Below are positions 54,460 through 63,570 of a stretch of 64,000 nucleotides of DNA, in pieces. How positions within the stretch are numbered: the first letter of the stretch is position 1; every line of letters starts with the position of its first letter. The translations under genes were made by a program, and so were the position numbers. Below the pieces are notes generated by a model. The model had not been told where the DNA came from and made no database searches. It saw only the letters and a program-made list of their open reading frames with translations. Origin of the DNA: Gracilariopsis chorda (lineage: Eukaryota; Rhodophyta; Florideophyceae; Gracilariales; Gracilariaceae); the NCBI GenBank assembly GCA_003194525.1, contig NBIV01000048.1, positions 310,001-374,000 on the forward strand, given 5' to 3'.

Positions 54460-57400
54460 ATGTCCTCGTATGGGATAATCAACACGATCCAGGCCCCTAC
54501 TCTCGAAGGAGCCTCGCAGCCCGAGCTCATCAAATTCGAAGTCGATTTCGCTGCGTACAATGAGCGCATCGAAGATATCAATTCGGCAAGGCCCCCAAGT
54601 CAGCGAATCAAAGCAGCATCAATCAGGCAATGTATGAAGCCAAGACTTTTACACAGCCTTTGCATTCTTGGCCGCATTGGAAACGCTGGATCATCCGACG
54701 AGGCCACGGACGAGGCCGTGAAGATCTGGTTTGACGCACGTTTAGCATCGACGATCTCGAACCTAAGCGACCGAGTGGAAGAGGCATTGGCCACCGTGAA
54801 GTACAAGCATATGCATCGGGACCCGTCTGGAGCCGCCGAAAACCTTGTGTTGGAAACAATCGCTGCTTTGGATGAATACAATGCTTCCAGCATTATTACG
54901 GACCGCGATCAGTGTAAGGAACTTATTGCCAAGCTGGTGAAGAAGCTGGAACCTGCTGAGCTGCGGCAGATTGTAACGGACCAGATGCGCCTCTGGAGAA
55001 AGGAGCAGAAAGGGGATATTAAGTTCTTTACAAATACGATATCCACACTTGCCGCACAGGTGCACACCGTACAGTGCGCAATGGCAAAACTGAAGCGGAA
55101 AAATACGCACATGCGTGAGCAAGGTAGGCACGCAGGGAGAAATGAAGGACCGGATCGGAAGAGATTGCGAAGAACCCCGGGAAAGCCGCATAGTAACGAC
55201 ATCGAGAGAACTAAAGGAGACAAGAAGAAATCTACAGAGATGTATGCCGCCGGGGAATGGAAGAAGCCGTGTTTGAACGTAGAGAAGTGCTCAGGGATTC
55301 ATCCAATCAGTAAATGTCCGGTGACTACGAAGGAAGAGAGACGTGAGCTACTGGACAAGCATTTCGGCAAGAAGAAAACGCTTAAGGTGAGAGCCGTTTC
55401 TCTTGGCCCAGCAAGCGAGTCGGAGCCAAATGCCGAGGAAGGAAGGTACAGAATCTTCCTGAACGACATCGAAGCAGCGGCATTGGGGGACTCTGGCGCA
55501 GACTATTCAACGATTCCGTCAGATTGTTTCGAAACTATTATAGCCAAGTATCCGGAACTCGTGGTCGAACAGCTCCCAATCCCACTATCCGTTGAGACTG
55601 CACTGTGTGCCAAGGACTTAGGACAGTCCGTTTTTGCTCGAAGGAGGGTGAGCCTGAACCTGACGATAGTACTGCCACAGACAGGATTGCCGGTGTGTAT
55701 CAGAGGAGTTCAATTCCTGATTGCGGACTCGAAAATGCCGGAAATCCTGCTGGGCAGGCCTCTCCTGAAAGCCATGGGATTCGATTTCAACGCCCATTTG
55801 CAACGCATGGCACCTCTGATAGACGGTAAGTCGGAACAAGAACTGCGTGAAAGGACGTACACACTGGCATCGACAAGCTATCACGGGGCGAGATACACTG
55901 ATGGCGATGAAGACCCAATTGAATTGCCCGAGTGCCTCCATGCCGGTTTCGGACCTGACACAGTTGAAGAAATAGAAGCAGCGATCAGGTCGGCAGTCGG
56001 TGAGGCAAGGAAGAATGGCATGTCTGACACGGGCGCCAAAAGGCTGGAAGTCCTGCTGAAGAAGAATCGAAGCAGTTTCGGGATTCAATTGGGATCACAA
56101 CCGCCAGCAGACGTACGCCCATTGTCGATCAAACTCGCACCAAACGCCAAACCGTACCGCACACCACAGCGAAGATATTCCACAGCTCAGATCAAGCAAT
56201 TAGAAAACATTGGCGCCGTGTACAAGAACGATCAGGCAAGGTGGGCGTGCCCCGCACTGGCAGTACCGAAACCCGGAACAGATAAACTACGGTTTACTGT
56301 TGACCTACGCGGAACAAATTCTCGGACTGTACCACTGCAGTCGGCTATGCCTCACTTGGAATCAATGTTACAGGAATGCAGCGGAAGTAGATGTTTCGCC
56401 AATATCGATTTCACGCACGGATACTGGCAGCTGCCGCTCGATGAGATGTCCCAGGAACTGATGTCGATCCAGACACCGTTAGGAATTTACTCCCCAACCA
56501 GAACATTACAAGGAGGCACGGACTCTGGCAATCATTTCCAAGCCGTGACGAGGGAAAAATTTGAAGGAAGGGTCCAAAGGATGCTGCAATGGTTGGACGA
56601 CTTTCTCATCCACGCCCAAAATGAAGAGCAGCTCCTATCTGAACTAGAAGCATTCCTCCAAGTTTGTAGCGAGGTGGGTTTCAAATTAAATCCGAAGAAG
56701 TCTTGTTTCTATGCCACTGAAGTCAAGTTCTGCGGGAGAATCATTTCGGCCGAAGGTGTCCGTTTCGACCCTAGGAATTTCGAGGTCCTGTTGAGAATGA
56801 AAGCACCACAGACTGCGGACGAGTTGCAGCAACTGCTGTGCGCAACCAATTGGCTGAGGAATTCTATACCGAACTACGCGCGCCTTATCGAACCGCTACA
56901 CAACATGTTGGAAGAAGCATGCCGGAGAACGGGGAAAAGAACGAAGAAAGCGTTGAAGAAGGTGCGACTCAATTGGACTGCCGAGCATGCCGAAGCATTC
57001 GAACTGGTCAAGAAACAACTGGCACGAGCAACAACACTCTCGCTCCCGAAGGAAGGTTATAGGATTTGTCTCTTTACGGATGCATCCGAAACTCATTGGG
57101 CAGGAATTTTGACTCAGTCCCCTGAATCAGATAAGGACAAGAAGATCGAGGACCAATTGCACGAGCCCCTCTGCTTCTTATCCGGTGCGTTTAATGGGTC
57201 CTCCGAGAGGTGGAGTGTACCGGAAAAGGAAGGGTACGCCATCGTAGAGTCCATGTACAGGCTGGACTACCTCATCGTCGGGCGGACTGTATCAATATAT
57301 ACGGATCACGCGAACCTCGTATATATTTACGACCCATACGGTCGTAACCCTGGGGTACCTAGGCATGTTGCAAACAAACTCACAAGGTGGGCTCTGAAGT

Positions 57401-59064
57401 TGAACGCATTTCGATTCGTGATAGAACACGTGTCTGGGGAACGAAACTTTTGGGCTGATATGCTTACAAGATGGGCTGTCAAAGCCAAACGGACGGTAGA
57501 ACCAACCGCCACGGGACGTATTCGAGCACTGATGACAGCACCAATCAACCCCGGCCTGGTCAAGGACAACGACTGGCCCACGATGCACGATATTATTACG
57601 TCACAGAATAGCAGCAGTGTGGCGCCTCCAGCCCAATACACAAAGACAAACGGCATCATACGAACCCCGAAAGGTCAGATCTGGATTCCGGAAGGAGATG
57701 AGAAACTACAGTTCAGAATCATGATTGCCGCTCACACTGGGAAAGGAGGACATCGAGCAACAGATCCCACATTCGATACCGTAGCAGCGCAATTTTGGTG
57801 GAAAGACCTAAAGAAACACATTAGTGCCTTCACTAGATCTTGTCTGCACTGCCTTGCTACTGAGTCTGGAAGGATGGTACCGAGACCGTTGGGTCACACC
57901 ATGCACGCCAACAAGCCAAACGAGTTGATACATTTCGACTATTGCTACATGGGAAAGGGAGAGCACGGTGAAATATACTCCCTTATTGTGAAGGATGACC
58001 TGTCTGGCTATGTGTGGCTGAGAGCGGTAGAAGAAGCTGACGCGGAAACGACTGCAGATGTACTCGTGGATTGGTTCGCGGCTTTTGGTGTCTCAAGATC
58101 ATGGGTTTCAGATCAAGGCAGTCATTTCAAAAACAAGCTCGTGAAGCTACTCGCACAGAAGCTGAAGGCAAGCCATCATTTCACTCTTCCCTACTGCCCG
58201 TGGACCAACGGTTCAGTTGAGGTAGTCTGCAGAGAGTTACTTAGGACATGTCGAGCAATGCTTTCAGAATTCCGACTTCCCCAGTCAGCCTGGCCGTCCG
58301 TACTGCCACTGGTCCAATCAGCTCTGAACAGCGCACCGGCGAGAAGACTGAACGGAAGTTGCCCTCTCACAGTGTTCACAGGGCTGCCACAGGACTCCCC
58401 ATTGACTGCTATTCTACGAGGGAAAGCAGAAGTGAAATCTGTACAGGATATCAAGGTATCCCAATCAACGGCTCTGAAGAACTTAGACAAGTTACATCAG
58501 GCCTTACAGAACATCCATCGCGTATGCGCGGAACGATCAGGGAAACAGCGCAAAGCTTCGGTCGACGCGCATAATCGTCGTACTGGTGTGAAACCCGTCA
58601 ATTTCTGCAAAGGAGATTTTGTATTGAAGGCGGTAATGCAGAGAAATATCCGGGCAAAGACCTGCCTGAAGTGGCAAGGACCTTTTCGCGTCACGGAATG
58701 CCGCCAACAGTGTATTTTCGAAGTCGAAGATCTGGGTACTGGAAAAAAGGAACTCGTACACGGAAGGAGGCTGAAACTTTTCCAAAACAAGGATTTCGAA
58801 GTTACAGAGGAGCTACGAGAACATCTGGCATATCAGAAGAACGAACTGTTGGTAATCGAGGACTTCCAGGATATTCGCCTACGAAAGAGAAATATCGAAC
58901 TATTAGTGAAGTGGACAGGTTTCGAGAACAATGAGGCTGACTGGGTTGATTTAAAATCATTACAACAGGATGTGCCAGATTTAGTACAAGAATATCTCAC
59001 GGAAACGAAGAAAGGAGGAACACGCAGACAACGAAATGTAATCGCATCCATTAACCAAAAATAA
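54460..59064 (+). CDS. Gag-pol polyprotein of family B
   Basis: 1534 residues from ATG (MSSYGIINTIQ). Gag covers 1 to about 300, with the CSGIHPISKCP cysteine/histidine region near 283. Protease follows (LGDSGADYST, about 345), then RT (FANIDFTHGYWQLP, LQWLDDFLIHA), RNase H (LFTDASETHW, YTDHANLVYIYDPYG), integrase zinc region (HTGKGGHR...CLHC) and core (FDYCYMGK, SDQGSHFKN, NGSVEVVCREL), and a C-terminal chromodomain (LLVKWTGFENNEADWVD). The frame ends in RRQRNVIASI, equivalent to the family A end. The polyprotein is colinear with family A throughout, so the two families share a recent pol ancestor despite different LTRs. Confidence 0.94.
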   Translation: MSSYGIINTIQAPTLEGASQPELIKFEVDFAAYNERIEDINSARPPSQRIKAASIRQCMKPRLLHSLCILGRIGNAGSSDEATDEAVKIWFDARLASTISNLSDRVEEALATVKYKHMHRDPSGAAENLVLETIAALDEYNASSIITDRDQCKELIAKLVKKLEPAELRQIVTDQMRLWRKEQKGDIKFFTNTISTLAAQVHTVQCAMAKLKRKNTHMREQGRHAGRNEGPDRKRLRRTPGKPHSNDIERTKGDKKKSTEMYAAGEWKKPCLNVEKCSGIHPISKCPVTTKEERRELLDKHFGKKKTLKVRAVSLGPASESEPNAEEGRYRIFLNDIEAAALGDSGADYSTIPSDCFETIIAKYPELVVEQLPIPLSVETALCAKDLGQSVFARRRVSLNLTIVLPQTGLPVCIRGVQFLIADSKMPEILLGRPLLKAMGFDFNAHLQRMAPLIDGKSEQELRERTYTLASTSYHGARYTDGDEDPIELPECLHAGFGPDTVEEIEAAIRSAVGEARKNGMSDTGAKRLEVLLKKNRSSFGIQLGSQPPADVRPLSIKLAPNAKPYRTPQRRYSTAQIKQLENIGAVYKNDQARWACPALAVPKPGTDKLRFTVDLRGTNSRTVPLQSAMPHLESMLQECSGSRCFANIDFTHGYWQLPLDEMSQELMSIQTPLGIYSPTRTLQGGTDSGNHFQAVTREKFEGRVQRMLQWLDDFLIHAQNEEQLLSELEAFLQVCSEVGFKLNPKKSCFYATEVKFCGRIISAEGVRFDPRNFEVLLRMKAPQTADELQQLLCATNWLRNSIPNYARLIEPLHNMLEEACRRTGKRTKKALKKVRLNWTAEHAEAFELVKKQLARATTLSLPKEGYRICLFTDASETHWAGILTQSPESDKDKKIEDQLHEPLCFLSGAFNGSSERWSVPEKEGYAIVESMYRLDYLIVGRTVSIYTDHANLVYIYDPYGRNPGVPRHVANKLTRWALKLNAFRFVIEHVSGERNFWADMLTRWAVKAKRTVEPTATGRIRALMTAPINPGLVKDNDWPTMHDIITSQNSSSVAPPAQYTKTNGIIRTPKGQIWIPEGDEKLQFRIMIAAHTGKGGHRATDPTFDTVAAQFWWKDLKKHISAFTRSCLHCLATESGRMVPRPLGHTMHANKPNELIHFDYCYMGKGEHGEIYSLIVKDDLSGYVWLRAVEEADAETTADVLVDWFAAFGVSRSWVSDQGSHFKNKLVKLLAQKLKASHHFTLPYCPWTNGSVEVVCRELLRTCRAMLSEFRLPQSAWPSVLPLVQSALNSAPARRLNGSCPLTVFTGLPQDSPLTAILRGKAEVKSVQDIKVSQSTALKNLDKLHQALQNIHRVCAERSGKQRKASVDAHNRRTGVKPVNFCKGDFVLKAVMQRNIRAKTCLKWQGPFRVTECRQQCIFEVEDLGTGKKELVHGRRLKLFQNKDFEVTEELREHLAYQKNELLVIEDFQDIRLRKRNIELLVKWTGFENNEADWVDLKSLQQDVPDLVQEYLTETKKGGTRRQRNVIASINQK

Positions 59065-59092
59065 CCAACCACGGAGGCTGGCTATGGGGGAC

Positions 59093-59536
59093 TGTTGATG
59101 TTAGCGAGTATCATTTCGAACGGCTGGATGTCCGAAGCGAAAGCAACTTGCAGAAGAAGCTTCACTACGTTACACAGAACCGTGAGCCTTGTACCGCAGG
59201 AAAGCTTAGGAAAAGAAAGGCTTGAAGTAGGCGTGCCCTGCTGTAGAGAGAGCAGCACGCCAACAGCGACGTGAGAACGTTTGAGCAAGAACCGTTCAAG
59301 CTAGACGTACACAAGAGAACGTATTCTTTATTGTATAGAACAGCTAGAAATCCTGTACTACACGGAGTAGCACAAAAATGCAGAGCTGTCGTACGAAGTA
59401 TAAAAAGACCGATCACCCGCAGAAGAGCAGTGATCGGGGCATCCTGGTCAGGAGATCCGGGGTCCTTGTGCCTGTTCCTGTTGCCCGCGCTACTGCACTC
59501 ACGTCATCGCACTCTGCAACCCTGTTCTGATCAACA
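59093..59536 (+). repeat. 3' LTR of family B
   Basis: 444 bp, near-identical to the 5' copy, followed by the GTAAC duplication. From 59542 to about 60049 I see no supported gene. Confidence 0.95.
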
Positions 59537-60049
59537 GTAACGTGATTTTTCGAGAAACCGATTGGGAGAAGAAGAGACCGTCCAGAGAAGGTCTTGGACT
59601 AGGGTGAGTGCACTAGAGGCTCACGGTGTCCGGAATCCGTACACAGCTTGCACTCGCACACTGGCCTTGTGACTATAGAGGGCGACACCTCTCTCTTTCT
59701 TTCTTTGCGCAGCTTACGCTGCACCCCTCGACACCAACGTGGAGGTAGAAACTCAGATTTAAGTTGGCAGTGGTCAAAGCAACGTAGGATCCACTCAGAA
59801 ATAGAATTACGTACGTTCTCACTCTGTAATACATGAATTTGGGCCGTCAATTTCACTTCATCTATCCGGTCCGTAACTGATCAGCAGTCACTGCACCACA
59901 TGGGAGATTCTATGGCGACGTCGCAGTACTACCAGGTGCTACATGGTATTGGCACCGTGCTGGAATCTACGTTCCGGATGGTCAGTTCACTGCTCTGGGT
60001 TTGGTGCCTTCTGTTCATGGATCAAGCAATTGCCCAAACGGGAACCAGG

Positions 60050-60310
60050 CATTTCTAACAGAGACACAGAATCCAAATTATAGCAGTTTGAATTACGTGA
60101 CAGATGGCTCAATGCACACGAAAGCTATAAAGAAGCTGCAGTCGCTTTCCAGCACGAAGGTAGTGTGCATTAGATGAAGAAAATACAGCCGATCTCAAGA
60201 GGAAGGACTCCAGAGGAAACTGCAAGCCTCAGTAGAACTTCTGGGGTATTTGTATCTGTTTCCTTCCCTTTGCGAGGCCACCGCACAATTGGCGCTCAAC
60301 CCATAGCTGT
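60050..60310 (+). repeat. Diverged solo LTR related to family A
   Basis: Bases 60184-60300 follow the family A LTR in order: AATACAGCCGA (for AATATAAAAGCCGA), AAGAGGAAGGACTC, GCCTCAGTAGAACTTCTGGG, TTTGTATCTGTTTCC, and an end near GCTCAACC. The left boundary is approximate and no internal region follows. It is old compared with the copies at 26177 and 33752. Confidence 0.55.
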
Positions 60311-60389
60311 AGTGCAATACATTCCCGCGTACGGGCGATGGTGAAACTCATATCTGAGGTGTACTCGGTGCGAGCGATGAAGCGGGATG

Positions 60390-61200
60390 CATGAACTTTA
60401 GCCCCCGTTTACCGGGCTAATTGGCGGTCGGGTTACCCAGGGTGGTTATGGGAACATTCATATTTTGTGGTACCTGCCTGGCAAGGGTGGTGGACACGTG
60501 GCTACAGCCCCGGCCAGGAGGCCCAAAACGGCTACTTGTTTTAGTATAGTTTAGGGGTTAATTTTACTTAGGCTAGTGCACTACCTACTGTACTGCACTG
60601 AGCTAGTACTTGAGCGTCGGCCGCACGGCGGCGAGCTCACCAAGAAAAGTAACAAGAGTTCGGCTCTGACTCTATTTGCCATGCGAAGTGTCTAACTCCT
60701 CGCGGAGGTACACCGCTTGCCCGGTAGTTTCACCCGACTCGCACCACCGAGGAGACCGTGCTCGTCGTACCCAGTGGGTTGTGACCACTCGTGGTATTCA
60801 TTGTTGTCGTGTGACCGCCCGTACAGGCCCTATCTCCGCCCCAGTTTTGGGTATTGATATTACCGACGTGTGTCGTGAGACCGTGAGACCATCTCTTCCC
60901 CTCATATCCCCTAACCGCCGCGCGGTGCGTGTTCGTGTGTGTGTATCGGCACCCCCCCCTCCGGGGTCTGTTCCCGCTTTCCGCACGCCCCCGTCGGGTG
61001 GTCCCTTTCCCTCTTTTGTTCCCCTGTTCGCAGGCTACTTCCGGACCAGCCGTGGTTCCGACCCGTTCTAACCCCTAAACCTCCGAGGTACATCCAGGCT
61101 CCCGACGGAGTTACACCCGTCATACGGGACACGGAGGGCTCTACCCAGCTGGGCCTACCTCTCCAAGAGAGCAAGGCTTCGAGCTGCCTTGGGTGCCTTT
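60390..61200 (+). mobile_element. Structured non-coding element, second copy
   Basis: Collinear, with many differences, to the insertion at 3306-4134 read on its minus strand. Shared blocks in order: GGGCTAATTGGCGGTC, the TTTTAGT...TTAATTTTACTT stretch, AGTACTTGAGCG followed by a GC-rich hairpin, CGGCTCTGAC, CTCCTCGCGGAGG, GGGTATTGATATTACCGACG, and CTACCCAGCTGGGC near the end. Frames inside it are uninterrupted only by chance; none has a recognisable motif. The boundaries are approximate. Downstream (61201-61826) I see only a hairpin (CTGGCCGCGTAGCGGCCAG near 61632) and an A/T run near 61500. Confidence 0.45.
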
Positions 61201-61826
61201 CCCACACCGGGATTGCACCACAAGTGGTCTCCCGACCTAGAACGGGTTTGGCTTTCAATCTGGCCTGTCGGAAGTCCGCTTCCCCTTTTCCCTTTTATCC
61301 CGTTTTGCTCATTCGTTGAGATTCCAAAGCCGTGGGACTGGTGAAGTAAGCCGTGGACGGCTATCTGCAGTATGCTGCCCACACGTCGGTGTTCTCGGAA
61401 TGCTAGATAAGGGTGCTAGATCGCAAGTTTGTTAGGCAATCACTCAAAAAAACTACGAAAACGCTAGATTCTGCTAGTTCGTGGTGGTTGGCAAGCAAAA
61501 AAAAAAAATTTTTCGGAAATCACTCTTTCATATTTTCTATTGTCATCCGTCCCTAGTACCGCACTTCGCTAGTTTCAAGTTTAGAGCAAGTTCTTTGCTC
61601 ACTAAACGCTAGTTAGAGGGCTCGAAATGGCGCTGGCCGCGTAGCGGCCAGCGGCCCCACCCCCATGCAACCCAAATTAACTTACATATTTCCATCTCGT
61701 GGATTTCAAACTTCAAATTGTCAAAGTTTGGAGCCCAACTGTTCTCTCAGCCTCACTGGGTGGCACCCACACTCTTGAACACCAAACATAAAACCTCCCT
61801 TACCATCCTTACCATCCTTCTTCTCC

Positions 61827-62585
61827 TTATCCTCTCATTCCACGCCTCCTCTTCAACCGACTCTCACCTTCTATTCCTTCGTCGTCCTTCTCCTCCAACC
61901 TCTTCCTTACAGCCCCTCGACCGGGAGTAACAGGAGTGCCTTCCCCGACAACAGCTCTCCCTTCCGCATCACACACCTTCTTCTGCATTTCCTCGATTAG
62001 ATGCACAGCCCTACCAACCAGTAAAAGTTGCTTCTCCAACACCAAAACCCGTCTACGCATCTCCTCGTTCTCCTTCCACAGTCTCCTCAGCTCCTCACCC
62101 ACACACGCCACAACCACATCGACATGCATTTCCGCCCACACCCCAGCCTCCCTTGCCCTCCTACGCAGCTCAGCCACAGCACCCATAGGCACCCCTTCCT
62201 CTGAAGAACTCAGCACCATCCCCCCCATCTCCACCACAACCTCCTCGATACACTCATCCAAACGCTCCTTAAGCCCTCCGCCCACGCTCCTCACCAGTTT
62301 CTTCACATCGCGGTAAAACCGACTCATTCGCCCCGCCCCACCTCCTCCTCCTCCCCGTCCTCCTCGACTTCCCTCGCCCTCACTTCCCTCCCCCCCATCC
62401 CCTCCCATCATCGTCCCAACCCCAAGCTCCCCGAACCCAACAACGTTCCTTCCCTTGCCCTCTTCACCATCACCCTTCCCTTCCTCCTCCTTCTTCGTCC
62501 TTGGAGGCGTCTCGGGGACCTCCCTCTTCTCCGCTTTATCCAACAACGCCAGTAGCTCCTCATCATTCACGTCTTCGCTAGACAT
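61827..62585 (-). CDS. Hypothetical glycine-rich, coiled-coil protein
   Basis: 252 residues from the ATG at 62585 (MSSEDVNDEELLALLDKAEK). The frame extends a few codons further upstream but without another ATG. The layout is an acidic N-terminus with a Pro/Thr stretch (about 28-40), a Gly/Glu low-complexity part with a run of Gly (about 55-85), a basic patch FYRDVKKLVRSV (about 90-100), a long helix with heptad character (about 160-215: EELRRLWKENEEMRRRVLVL) and a basic tail ESRLKRRRGMRG resembling a nuclear signal. CGTTTCAG at about 62728 on the minus strand could end an intron in the 5' leader. G+C is higher than in neighbouring spacers. No family recognised; a host nuclear or chromatin-associated protein is only a guess. 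Confidence 0.6.
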   Translation of the reverse strand: MSSEDVNDEELLALLDKAEKREVPETPPRTKKEEEGKGDGEEGKGRNVVGFGELGVGTMMGGDGGEGSEGEGSRGGRGGGGGGAGRMSRFYRDVKKLVRSVGGGLKERLDECIEEVVVEMGGMVLSSSEEGVPMGAVAELRRRAREAGVWAEMHVDVVVACVGEELRRLWKENEEMRRRVLVLEKQLLLVGRAVHLIEEMQKKVCDAEGRAVVGEGTPVTPGRGAVRKRLEEKDDEGIEGESRLKRRRGMRG

Positions 62586-62835
62586 GGCTACTACACGCCC
62601 CACCACAACGGCGCTCCCGTTCCTAACCCAACCACCAAGCGAGCACTCCCCAGGTACTTATCCAACCGCATTTTTTCACTCGCCCGTTTTCGCGCCATTT
62701 CCCACCGAGTCGTGTCCCACCAATAATCTGAAACGAAAAATTTAGAACGACATTAGTTTAACACTTCCTTCAGTTTACAACTCTATCACACTAACTTAGG
62801 TATGTACAGGTAGAACTACGAACGTGTCTAAAGAA

Positions 62836-62949
62836 ATGGTTCAAAACGAGAACCAACAGGCCTACAGTGCTCTCCTAGATTTGCAACATACCTTCGAAAA
62901 TGGTACTCCAAGTCCATATCCACAGCCATACCCAAAAGAAGCAGCACGA
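62836..62949 (+). CDS. Possible partial exon cut by the foldback element
   Basis: ATG at 62836 opens a frame reading MVQNENQQAYSALLDLQHTF and on to PYPQPYPKEAAR, a protein-like composition (Gln, Tyr and Pro rich). It runs into the palindromic foldback at 62950. Beyond that point the frame only translates repeat sequence. It may be the remnant of an exon interrupted by the element. No similarity recognised. Confidence 0.25.
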
Positions 62950-63245
62950 AGTGTCGTGGCGCTTCATCAGGCGCCTGATGAAGCGCCACGACACTCCGGT
63001 CCACGGACCTCCACCACGTGGCGGCCAGCAGTTCCGAAAATCAAAAAATTAGTTTAAAATTAGTGTCTGGAATGAACGGACATCTGCGGTACGACCTAGT
63101 AGGTCATGGGCGGAAGATGCATGGTTCATTTTACACTAATTTTTTGATTTTCTGAACAGCTGGGTGGCGAAGGTCCGTGGACCGGAGTGTCGTGGCGCTT
63201 CATCAGGCGCCTGATGAAGCGCCACGACACTCCGGTCCACGGACC
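62950..63245. repeat. Foldback element with perfect palindromes
   Basis: It contains a 46-bp perfect palindrome at 62950-62995 and a 74-bp perfect palindrome at 63172-63245 whose centre (63187-63232) repeats the first exactly. The sequence between is an inverted repeat: the left arm to about 63060 and the right arm from about 63127 share TCCGGTCCACGGACC and GAAAATCAAAAAATTAGT in opposite orientation. The whole can fold into one long hairpin with cruciform-forming tips. No coding capacity and no clear target duplication. It is MITE or foldback-like, of unknown parent transposon. Confidence 0.8.
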
Positions 63246-63570
63246 TCCACCCCCCCTAGCAGTTCAACATCAGCATAGTTTCTCGCAATGATCTTCTGAC
63301 CGCCGCGCTCCTTCATGCAATCGGTGTCGATGCGCAGATATTCTCTCCTATCATCGCAGTGCAACCACGCCGGCTCACAAGCATTACAACGATTCCGAAA
63401 ACCCGCCAATCTTCATCCGCGTGATTGCAACTTTTGGTCATTGACGACCACCGAAAAACACGGTAACCACTTTCTCTTTGCTCCGCGACCGCTCCGAACG
63501 TGTGGAGTATCGCGTTCCTCCCCCACGTCCGTTCATTTTCAAACTAGCTGCATAGCCATCGAGGTATATC
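63246..63570. other. Spacer or remnant upstream of the terminal gene
   Basis: About 0.3 kb. On the minus strand, 63409-63250 reads RNRCNACEPAWLHCDDRREY and then LRIDTDCMKERGGQ, a cysteine-rich, protein-like stretch that may be the end of a gene truncated by the foldback element. No family recognised. The part next to 63571 is the 5' flank of the terminal gene; no TATA box stands out. Confidence 0.3.

Larger units (their letters stand above)
53964..59536 (+). mobile_element. Young Ty3/Gypsy LTR retrotransposon, family B, looks whole
   Basis: Length 5573 bp, with LTRs of 445 and 444 bp (53964-54408, 59093-59536; TGTTGAT...ATCAACA). A GTAAC target-site duplication lies at 53959-53963 and 59537-59541. 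By eye the LTRs differ by one substitution and one single-base length change, so it is recent. Its pol is clearly related to family A, but the LTR body is different. The 19 bases GATCAACAAAGCGCTTTGA spanning the LTR end and primer-binding site are shared with family A. ATGGGGGAC before the 3' LTR is the polypurine tract. Confidence 0.96.

Noticed and set aside
60676-61319. Frames of 115-131 codons on both strands
   Set aside because: They lie in the G+C-rich structured non-coding element, overlap on both strands and are not shared with its other copy at 3306-4134.
61936-62745. Plus-strand Ser/Thr/Pro-rich frames opposite the hypothetical gene
   Set aside because: Low-complexity shadow of the Glu/Gly-rich minus-strand frame, which has an ATG start and heptad pattern.
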